Part shown: positions 1-4,753 of the stretch, one piece after another
Layout of the letters: each line of letters opens with the position of its first letter
Numbering within the stretch: the first letter of the stretch is position 1
NCBI GenBank assembly: GCA_030533035.1
Contig: JAUNJW010000044.1
Coordinates: 1 to 6,291 of the forward strand
DNA: 6,291 nt
DNA from: Erysipelotrichaceae bacterium
GTDB taxonomy: Bacteria; Bacillota_I; Bacilli_A; Erysipelotrichales; Erysipelotrichaceae
Direction of reading: 5' to 3'
Notes under the pieces: model-generated
Seen by the model: the letters and a program-made list of their open reading frames with translations, nothing else
What the model was told of the DNA's origin: nothing
Databases searched by the model: none
Translations under genes and position numbers: made by a program

Positions 1-393
1 TGCGTCATGCTGGCAGGCTGCGGCGTAAAATATGACTACTCATTCCTGCAGACAGGTTCCAACAGTATGTCGACCATTACCTGCTCGGGAGGAATCCTGG
101 AAGAGCCCTTCAACATGGGCGGCAACAGCATCAACGAATTCTGCGCGGCCATGAATATGATCAAACAGGTTGTCGTTGCCACGGAAGACGAGATTCCCGA
201 GGACACCGGCTATGAACTGAAGGTCTACACAAGAAACGGCCATACAACCATGCATATCGCAAAGCCGTACATCGCTGTCGGCGACAACTGGTACCGGCTG
301 GACAATGAGGATGACCTGTATTATCTGGATATGATGATTGCCGTCATTGAAAGACAGAACACCTACATCATGCCGGACACTACATCAGACTGA
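1..393 (+). CDS. 3' part of an unrecognised protein, possibly a small lipoprotein (5' end outside window)
   Basis: The frame is open from the first base and ends at TGA 391-393. I do not recognise the family. The visible protein starts C-V-M-L-A-G-C-G, and LAGC matches a lipobox, so the Cys at residue 7 (bases 19-21) could be the lipidated N-terminus of a secreted lipoprotein whose signal peptide begins just upstream. The ATG at base 7 would then lie inside the signal peptide and is unlikely to be the true start. The remaining roughly 120 residues are soluble-looking and acidic towards the end, with several aromatic residues, three Cys including the lipobox one, and no membrane segment. A helical stretch around residues 40-55 is followed by strand-like segments. 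Without the upstream sequence, a longer protein with a chance LAGC cannot be excluded. The neighbouring gene points the opposite way, so this is the last gene of its unit. Confidence 0.6.
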   Translation, partial: CVMLAGCGVKYDYSFLQTGSNSMSTITCSGGILEEPFNMGGNSINEFCAAMNMIKQVVVATEDEIPEDTGYELKVYTRNGHTTMHIAKPYIAVGDNWYRLDNEDDLYYLDMMIAVIERQNTYIMPDTTSD

Positions 394-410
394 ATTAAAA
401 ACCATATATA

Positions 411-462
411 AAAAAAGAACTCATGAGAGAATCTCACGGATTTTCCCAAAGAGTTCTTCTTT
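411..462. terminator. Candidate bidirectional terminator between convergent genes
   Basis: An 8-bp perfect inverted repeat, AAGAACTC at 415-422 and GAGTTCTT at 451-458, encloses a 28-nt loop. That loop holds a second small hairpin (TGAGA/TCTCA around GAA, about 423-435). One mismatch outside the stem is followed by A-rich sequence on the left (411-414) and T-rich sequence on the right (460-462 and on). On the minus strand the hairpin is followed by a run of seven T and then AT-rich sequence, a good terminator tail. On the plus strand the tail is weaker. The outer stem overlaps the last codons of the minus-strand gene. The long loop lowers confidence. Confidence 0.45.
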
Positions 463-831
463 TGTTTCATAGGGGATCACTGTGTAATAAGGATCGCCGG
501 TGATCATGGCGGAAAGCTGCACCTGGGATCTGCGGTAGAAGACATAACATGGTTTATTGTATCTTTCCGCGTAAGCCAGTTCATAGCCGACGCCCAGGGA
601 AGGACATGTGCATTCGGCAATGAGCAGATCGCATTCCCGCAGCCATGCAGTGTCTTTTTCATAGATCAGCTGATCCTTTTTTCCCTGTTCTTTCGCGGCG
701 AGATCCAGGTCGCCGACATGTTCGGTCAGAACCTGGTCCGTTTCATTGATCATTGCGATGATGTCGTGATACAGCTGCGCGTCCGCGCGTCCGCCGCGGA
801 TCGAGCCGGCAAAATATACTTTCTGATTCAT
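421..831 (-). CDS. 2'-deoxynucleoside 5'-phosphate N-hydrolase (DNPH1/Rcl type, nucleoside deoxyribosyltransferase superfamily)
   Basis: A 136-residue cytosolic protein. The N-terminal VYFAGSIRGGRAD (residues 5-17), LTEHVG (35-40), D60 with W63-L64, PSLGVGYELAYA (77-88) and LSAMI (106-110) follow mammalian DNPH1/Rcl closely from end to end. That enzyme cleaves the N-glycosidic bond of deoxynucleoside 5'-monophosphates to a free base and deoxyribose 5-phosphate. By comparison with rat Rcl, E84 is the likely nucleophile, and Y6, D60 and S107 match the other active-site positions (Tyr13, Asp69, Ser117). The conserved Ser in SAMI, which contacts the phosphate, favours nucleotide hydrolysis over nucleoside deoxyribosyl transfer. 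The start is supported by a ribosome binding site, GGAGGTG on the minus strand (842-836), ending 4 bases before ATG 831-829. The gene diverges from the Nudix gene 47 bp away and converges on the upstream plus-strand gene. Substrate base preference cannot be read from the sequence. Confidence 0.88.
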   Translation of the reverse strand: MNQKVYFAGSIRGGRADAQLYHDIIAMINETDQVLTEHVGDLDLAAKEQGKKDQLIYEKDTAWLRECDLLIAECTCPSLGVGYELAYAERYNKPCYVFYRRSQVQLSAMITGDPYYTVIPYETKEELFGKIREILS

Positions 832-847
832 CGTGCACCTCCGTCGG

Positions 848-858
848 TATAGTATGAT
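848..858 (+). promoter_or_regulatory. Candidate -10 region for the Nudix-peptidase unit
   Basis: TATAGT (848-853) and TATGAT (853-858) overlap and each matches the -10 consensus at 5 of 6 bases. The first leaves a leader of about 19 bases that includes the ribosome binding site AGGAGA (865-870), so it is the more plausible. No convincing -35 lies 16-18 bases upstream, and neither has an extended -10 TG. The elements overlap the presumed control region of the divergent gene, so the two promoters may compete for polymerase. Confidence 0.27.
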
Positions 859-885
859 TATGACAGGAGATATAAAAAATGGAAA
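857..885 (-). promoter_or_regulatory. Candidate promoter of the minus-strand N-hydrolase gene
   Basis: Read on the minus strand, TTTCCA (885-880; 4 of 6 matches to TTGACA) and CATAAT (862-857; 5 of 6 matches to TATAAT) are 17 bases apart. Transcription would start near 850, giving a leader of about 19 bases that contains the GGAGGTG ribosome binding site. The -35 element would lie inside the first codons of the divergent Nudix gene. This rests on motif matching alone. Confidence 0.35.
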
Positions 886-1430
886 TGAAACTGAAAGAAG
901 AACAGGTTTCCGCTGAGTATATGTTCAGGGGAAAAATAATCAATGTCAGAACAGATAAGGCAAGAATCTTCGACGGCCGCATCGTTGACCGCGAGGTTGT
1001 CGAACACCCCGGCGGCGTGGGAATCGCCCTTGAGGATGAAGAAGGAAGATTCTTCATGGTCACCCAGTACCGCTATGCCCAGGAAAAGATCATGCTGGAA
1101 TATCCGGCCGGCAAAAAGGAAAAGGGAGAAGATCCGCTGACAACCGCGAAAAGGGAAATCGTGGAAGAAACAGGCTATGAAGGCAGAGACTTCGTGTATC
1201 TTGGCAACATGGTTCCCACCCCCGCTTATGACACCGAAGTCATCGAGCTATATTATGCGAAAACAGGTGAATTCAAAGGCCAGCATCTCGATGATGACGA
1301 AAGCATCCGTCTTTCCCGGCTGACCCTGGATGAAATCACCGATAAGATTGTCAAAGGTGAAATCAATGATGCCAAGACAATGGGCATGACATTCCTGATC
1401 AGGGAATACAAGGCGAGGCACGGTGAATGA
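879..1430 (+). CDS. Nudix hydrolase, ADP-ribose pyrophosphatase type
   Basis: A 183-residue cytosolic protein that probably hydrolyses ADP-ribose to AMP and ribose 5-phosphate with Mg2+. The Nudix box (G-x5-E-x7-R-E-U-x-E-E-x-G-U) is complete at residues 78-100: G78, E84, R92-E93, E96-E97, G99. E93, E96 and E97 are the expected metal ligands. P115, 16 residues after G99, in VPTPAYDTE (112-120), is the feature that marks ADP-ribose pyrophosphatases among Nudix families. The N-terminal domain with EHPGGVGIA (42-50) and YRYA (64-67) is also of the NudF/YqkG type, and the length is normal. ATG 879 is preceded by AGGAGA (865-870) with 8 bases between. The stop overlaps the start of the next gene by four bases (ATGA, 1427-1430), which implies translational coupling with the peptidase. 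The exact nucleotide-sugar preference is inferred. Confidence 0.9.
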   Translation: MEMKLKEEQVSAEYMFRGKIINVRTDKARIFDGRIVDREVVEHPGGVGIALEDEEGRFFMVTQYRYAQEKIMLEYPAGKKEKGEDPLTTAKREIVEETGYEGRDFVYLGNMVPTPAYDTEVIELYYAKTGEFKGQHLDDDESIRLSRLTLDEITDKIVKGEINDAKTMGMTFLIREYKARHGE

Positions 1431-3406
1431 AACTGAAGCCCGTTGAGATAAAAGATCTGCTGACATACAGGTATCCCGAAAACCTGACTTACAGTCCGGA
1501 TGGAAAGACACTGGCTTTTACCCTGGCAAAAGCAGATGAGGAAAAGAATAATTACAGACGCGACATATGGATTATCAGGGATGGTGAGCCTGTTCAGCTG
1601 ACATCCGCGTTTTCTTCGTCCATTGTTTTCTGGAAGGATGACACACATCTGATTATCAGAAGGCAGAAAGAAGAAAGCGATCCCTCCGCCACGGTGCTTT
1701 ATGAAATCAGCCTGAACGGCGGTGAGGCGGATGAATGGCTGACCCTGCCGTTCGCTGTGACAGCCGTCAGAAAGATCAGGGAGGATCTTTACGCGGTTTC
1801 CGGCATGATTGACAAGAATGATCCGGATGGCTGGAAGAAGAGCGCGGAAGAGAAAAAGAAAGAAGCCGAAGAGAAGAAAAAAGCCGGCAGCGTCCAGGTT
1901 GTGGATGAAATTCCGTACTGGTTCAACGGCGCCGGTTTCACCAACGGAAAGAGAACCGCCCTGTTTACTGTTGAAACCGGAAAGAAAACAAAGATCAGAA
2001 GAATCACATCCGCGAAGTTTGACATGGGTGAATTCATTGTCGAAGACGGAACCGTCTATTACACCGGCAATGTCAGAGACGCCGTACAGAGCCTGTATGC
2101 AAAGGTATTTGCTTATACGCCGGAAACAGGAAAGAAGGAAACTCTTTATAAAAAGGCTGACCATAATATTTACGGCCTGTTCAGACTGGAAGGAAAACTT
2201 TATGCCCTGGCGTCTGACATGAAGGCCTATGGCGTCAACCAGACGCCGGACTTTGTCAGGATTGAAGACGGAAAACTGATGACAGTCCTTGAAATGAACA
2301 GGCAGCTTGGCTGCGCCGTAGCAGGCGACACATTGCTCGGCGGCGGAAAAGCGATTGTGAAGAAGGACAACCAGCTGTATGTGATCGCCACGGAAGAAGA
2401 TCATTCAGCAGTCTGGAAATATAACAGCTCCTTTGAAAAGACCGTTCTGCTCGATGAACCGGGCATGGTCAAGATGATTGAGGTTGGTGAAGACGGAATC
2501 GCCTTTGTCAGGGAAACTGCGGACTCCCTTGGTGAAGTCTGGATGATGAACAGGGACGGCAGTAATCTCAGGGCGCTGACAGATTTCAATAAAAAAGCGC
2601 TGAAGAACAAATTTGTGGCTCTGCCGCAGAGAATCGAATATGAATCCGGCGGGTTCAAACTTCACGGCTGGGTGCTTCTGCCGCAGGATTATGAAAAGAA
2701 AAAGAAAGTGCCGGCTGTGCTGGATATCCACGGCGGACCGAGAACCGTCTATGGCGAAGTGTTCTTCCATGAAATGCAGGTCTGGGTTTCCCGCGGCTAC
2801 GCTGTCATGTTCACCAATATTCCCGGTTCCGACGGCAGGGGCGACGCGTTTGCGGATCTCAGGGGAAAATACGGAACCATCGACTACGACGCGCTGATGG
2901 CATTCACTGACGCGGTACTGGCAAAGTATAAAAAGATCGATCCGGACAGGCTCTGTGAAACCGGCGGCTCCTATGGCGGCTTTATGACCAACTGGATCAT
3001 CACCCATACTGACCGTTTCTGCTGTGCCGCTTCCCAGCGCTCAATTGCCAACTGGGTTTCGATGGCATTTATTTCAGACATCGGACCGATGTTCTGTCCC
3101 GACCAGTGTGACGCACAATCCCTCTATGGCGATGAAAACACCCGCCGCATGTGGGAGCGCTCACCGCTGCGCTATGCGGAAAACTGCAAAACCCCGACTC
3201 TGCTCATTCACAGTGATGAAGATTACAGATGCCCGCTGCCCGAAGGCATGCAGATGATGCAGGCCCTCTGTGCCAACAATGTCGAAACAAGACTTGTCAT
3301 TTTCCATGGTGAAAACCATGATCTTTCCCGCAGCGGCAAACCGCTCAACCGGATAAGGCGGTTAAAGGAAATCACCGGCTGGTTCGACAGGCATACCGGA
3401 ATCTGA
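1427..3406 (+). CDS. S9-family serine peptidase (prolyl oligopeptidase/acylaminoacyl-peptidase type)
   Basis: A 659-residue protein with the usual S9 plan: an N-terminal beta-propeller (about 1-390, opening with a YSPDGKTLAF-like blade motif) and a C-terminal alpha/beta-hydrolase domain (about 400-659). The catalytic triad is intact: S515 in GGSYGGFM, D599 in HSDEDYRCP and H631 in GENHDLSRSGKP. HGGP at 435-438 supplies the oxyanion region. The ENHDLSRSGKP ending and the length fit the S9C-like bacterial group (Bacillus YuxL type), which removes dipeptides or acylated residues from short peptides. No signal peptide or membrane segment is seen, and many Cys in the catalytic domain also suggest the cytosol. 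A strongly charged Lys/Glu stretch (136-152) lies in the propeller, in front of the EIPYWFNGAGF segment that the family usually carries. Translation is coupled to the Nudix gene by a 4-bp overlap. Substrate specificity cannot be deduced. Confidence 0.92.
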   Translation: MKLKPVEIKDLLTYRYPENLTYSPDGKTLAFTLAKADEEKNNYRRDIWIIRDGEPVQLTSAFSSSIVFWKDDTHLIIRRQKEESDPSATVLYEISLNGGEADEWLTLPFAVTAVRKIREDLYAVSGMIDKNDPDGWKKSAEEKKKEAEEKKKAGSVQVVDEIPYWFNGAGFTNGKRTALFTVETGKKTKIRRITSAKFDMGEFIVEDGTVYYTGNVRDAVQSLYAKVFAYTPETGKKETLYKKADHNIYGLFRLEGKLYALASDMKAYGVNQTPDFVRIEDGKLMTVLEMNRQLGCAVAGDTLLGGGKAIVKKDNQLYVIATEEDHSAVWKYNSSFEKTVLLDEPGMVKMIEVGEDGIAFVRETADSLGEVWMMNRDGSNLRALTDFNKKALKNKFVALPQRIEYESGGFKLHGWVLLPQDYEKKKKVPAVLDIHGGPRTVYGEVFFHEMQVWVSRGYAVMFTNIPGSDGRGDAFADLRGKYGTIDYDALMAFTDAVLAKYKKIDPDRLCETGGSYGGFMTNWIITHTDRFCCAASQRSIANWVSMAFISDIGPMFCPDQCDAQSLYGDENTRRMWERSPLRYAENCKTPTLLIHSDEDYRCPLPEGMQMMQALCANNVETRLVIFHGENHDLSRSGKPLNRIRRLKEITGWFDRHTGI

Positions 3407-3422
3407 TCGCAGACTGCTGCCA

Positions 3423-3734
3423 TTGACAACAAAGACAGCCGGACAGATGGAACAGATCAGCGATGAGGCTCTCGAAAAGATTTCCGGCGGATCAGGTGAG
3501 GAAATTGTCAGAATGGCGCTGACTCTCTGGTCCAAAAATTACGGCAGCTTTCTCAGCACGGAGGAAGGCAACGTCAATTTCTTTAATATAAACAAAATGA
3601 AGGCGTTCTTTGCGGAAAAGGGATACAGATATGAGCCCGCGACAGAAGACGGACAGCAGGACATCTACTGGAAAGACGGTCTGCCGTACGGCAGTGATTA
3701 CATCATCGATCTGATTGAAAACGGACAGTTCTGA
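3423..3734 (+). CDS. Small protein with double-glycine leader (candidate secreted peptide precursor)
   Basis: 103 residues from TTG 3423, or 95 residues from ATG 3447. The segment QISDEALEKISGG (bases 3453-3491) fits the leader consensus LSxxELxxIxGG recognised by peptidase-containing ABC exporters, which cut after GG. The predicted cargo is 80 residues, begins SGEEIV, has no Cys, and is acidic (13 D/E against 7 K/R by my count), unlike typical cationic bacteriocins or lanthipeptide cores. It contains a mixed hydrophobic/aromatic region (NFFNINKMKAFFAEKGYRY) and ends DLIENGQF, so it may fold as a small globular domain. I do not recognise the cargo. Neither start has a good ribosome binding site. 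The ATG gives a 15-residue leader of typical bacteriocin size, the TTG a 23-residue one. The gene lies 16 bases after the peptidase stop, so it probably shares its transcript and may be translated by reinitiation. Bacteriocin, signalling peptide or an unexported GG-motif protein are all possible. Confidence 0.7.
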   Translation: MTTKTAGQMEQISDEALEKISGGSGEEIVRMALTLWSKNYGSFLSTEEGNVNFFNINKMKAFFAEKGYRYEPATEDGQQDIYWKDGLPYGSDYIIDLIENGQF

Positions 3735-3777
3735 GCATCTGATTCATAACTGAACCGCAGCCGCAGACACGGAAAGC

Positions 3778-3790
3778 TTCTTGACAAGAA
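3778..3790. repeat. 13-bp perfect palindrome over the -35 box of the DegV gene (candidate operator)
   Basis: TTCTTG-A-CAAGAA is a perfect inverted repeat of 6-bp halves around one base. It covers the whole TTGACA element at 3781-3786, so a dimeric regulator bound here would block the promoter. I cannot match it to a named operator. A palindrome of this size is expected once or twice by chance in a window of this length, so placement is the only argument for function. Confidence 0.3.
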
Positions 3791-3809
3791 AAAAAGGACT
3801 TCTTACTAT
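3781..3809 (+). promoter_or_regulatory. Sigma-A promoter of the DegV-family gene
   Basis: A perfect -35, TTGACA (3781-3786), is separated by 17 bases from TACTAT (3804-3809; 4 of 6 matches to TATAAT). Transcription would start near 3816, giving a leader of about 27 bases with the ribosome binding site GAGGAGGT (3828-3835), 7 bases before ATG 3843. The A-rich spacer is compatible with a strong promoter. It makes the DegV gene independent of the upstream peptidase unit. Confidence 0.7.
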
Positions 3810-3842
3810 TTCGGTAATACCAATCATGAGGAGGTAAGTATC

Positions 3843-4679
3843 ATGACCTATCGTATCGTATCCGATTCTTCATCCAACATCTTCAATCTGAACAGTGAAA
3901 TCAGCTACACAACAGTACCTTTGAAAATCCTTGTGGATGGAGTTGAATACACAGATGAGCCCGGTCTTGATACAGAAGCGCTCGTCGCCAAAATGGAAGC
4001 CAGCCAGTGGGGTTCTTCCACCTCATGCCCGAGCCCCCAGGAATGGATGAACGCTTTTGACGGCGCTGATTATATTTTCGGCATCACGATCACCAGCGGC
4101 CTTTCCGGCAGCTACAACTCCGCCCTCAACGGAAAGGAAATGTATCTGGAAAAGAATCCGGACGCCAAAGTCTACATTGTTGACTCCCTGTCCACCGGCG
4201 GTGAAATGGAACTGATTATCGAAAAGATCGCCGAATGCATGGAAAAAGACATGCCTTTTGAAGAGGCTGTCCAGACAATCCAGGATTACCAGACACATTC
4301 CCACCTTGTCTTCACTCTCGAGTCATTAAGCAACCTGGCCAAGAACGGCCGTGTTTCCCCGGCAGTCGCAAAAGTGGCGGGTCTGCTCGGCATCCGCTTC
4401 CTCGGCAGAGCCAGCGAAGAGGGAACCCTCCAGCAGGCGCATATCTGCAGAGGTCCCAAGAAGACACTGACCACCACACTCGCAGAGATGGTAAAAATGG
4501 GATACAAGGGCGGCAAGGTCAGAATTCACCACAGCCTCAATCTGGCTGCGGCGGAAAAGCTCAAGAATCTGATCCTGGCCGAATTCCCCGGCGCCGATGT
4601 CAGAATCGTCCCGTGCACCGGTCTGTGCAGCTATTACGCAGAGCGCGGCGGCATGATCATCGGATTTGAGGATCTCTGA
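3843..4679 (+). CDS. DegV family protein (fatty-acid-binding, FakB-like)
   Basis: 278 residues, the normal DegV length. Family marks in order are the N-terminal IVSDSSSN (5-12), the SSTSCPSP segment (58-65) corresponding to the usual TSxPS loop, SGLSGSYNSA (85-94), VDSLSTGGE near the middle, and ESLSNLAKNGRVS before the second domain. DegV proteins bind one long-chain fatty acid, and FakB members hand it to FakA kinase to make acyl-phosphate for phospholipid synthesis; binding is inferred here from the family. The C-terminus differs from the usual H-T-G-P-G loop, with LCSYYAERGGMIIGFE (261-276) in its place, so the carboxylate contacts may differ. No fakA gene is visible. ATG 3843 follows a very strong ribosome binding site. 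The gene stands alone between its own promoter and a strong terminator. Confidence 0.9.
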   Translation: MTYRIVSDSSSNIFNLNSEISYTTVPLKILVDGVEYTDEPGLDTEALVAKMEASQWGSSTSCPSPQEWMNAFDGADYIFGITITSGLSGSYNSALNGKEMYLEKNPDAKVYIVDSLSTGGEMELIIEKIAECMEKDMPFEEAVQTIQDYQTHSHLVFTLESLSNLAKNGRVSPAVAKVAGLLGIRFLGRASEEGTLQQAHICRGPKKTLTTTLAEMVKMGYKGGKVRIHHSLNLAAAEKLKNLILAEFPGADVRIVPCTGLCSYYAERGGMIIGFEDL

Positions 4680-4691
4680 TCAAAACACCAT

Positions 4692-4723
4692 GACTGACGG
4701 CTGATAAGCTGTCAGTCTTTTTT
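4692..4723 (+). terminator. Intrinsic terminator after the DegV-family gene
   Basis: GACTGACGGCT (4692-4702) pairs with AGCTGTCAGTC (4707-4717) in an 11-bp stem with one G-U pair and a GATA tetraloop. Six T follow directly (4718-4723). It begins 12 bases after the stop codon. This is a strong, textbook Rho-independent terminator. Confidence 0.92.
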
Positions 4724-4730
4724 GTATAAT
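4701..4730 (+). promoter_or_regulatory. Promoter of the flavin/iron-sulfur oxidoreductase gene
   Basis: A perfect TATAAT lies at 4725-4730, one base after the terminator T tract. With an 18-base spacer, CTGATA (4701-4706; 4 of 6 matches to TTGACA) is the best -35, and it falls at the terminator hairpin tip. Transcription would start near 4737, leaving a leader of about 17 bases with the ribosome binding site AAAGAGG (4739-4745), 8 bases before ATG 4754. The -10 is convincing; the -35 is weaker. Confidence 0.6.
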
Positions 4731-4753
4731 GGCGTTACAAAGAGGTTTACTTT

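Noticed and set aside
401..416. AT-rich CATATATAAAAAAA segment as a promoter
   Set aside because: No plus-strand gene follows and the nearby minus-strand gene ends here. It is better explained as the T tail of the minus-strand terminator.
1253..3007. Two long minus-strand reading frames (1253-2404 and 2405-3007), in the same frame, opposite the S9 peptidase
   Set aside because: They are exactly in register with the peptidase codons, so minus-strand stops can arise only where the peptidase uses TTA, CTA or TCA, all rarely used here. The plus strand has a full catalytic triad and family motifs, while the antisense translations show no recognisable domain.
3423..3451. TTGACA at 3423-3428 as a -35 promoter element before the GG-leader gene
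   Set aside because: No TATAAT-like hexamer lies 16-18 bases downstream. The hexamer is explained by the TTG-ACA codons of the candidate start.
3366..3734. GG-leader gene as a frameshifted extension of the peptidase
   Set aside because: The peptidase ends normally after its conserved catalytic His and C-terminal helix, with a family-typical length, and the leader motif marks an independent N-terminus.
3813..3821. GGTAATACC, a 9-bp odd palindrome near the DegV transcription start
   Set aside because: Only four base pairs per half, with no extension outward. Such palindromes are expected many times by chance in a window of this size.
4023..4532. Minus-strand reading frames within the DegV gene
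   Set aside because: No ribosome binding site or recognisable product, and the plus frame has DegV motifs throughout.
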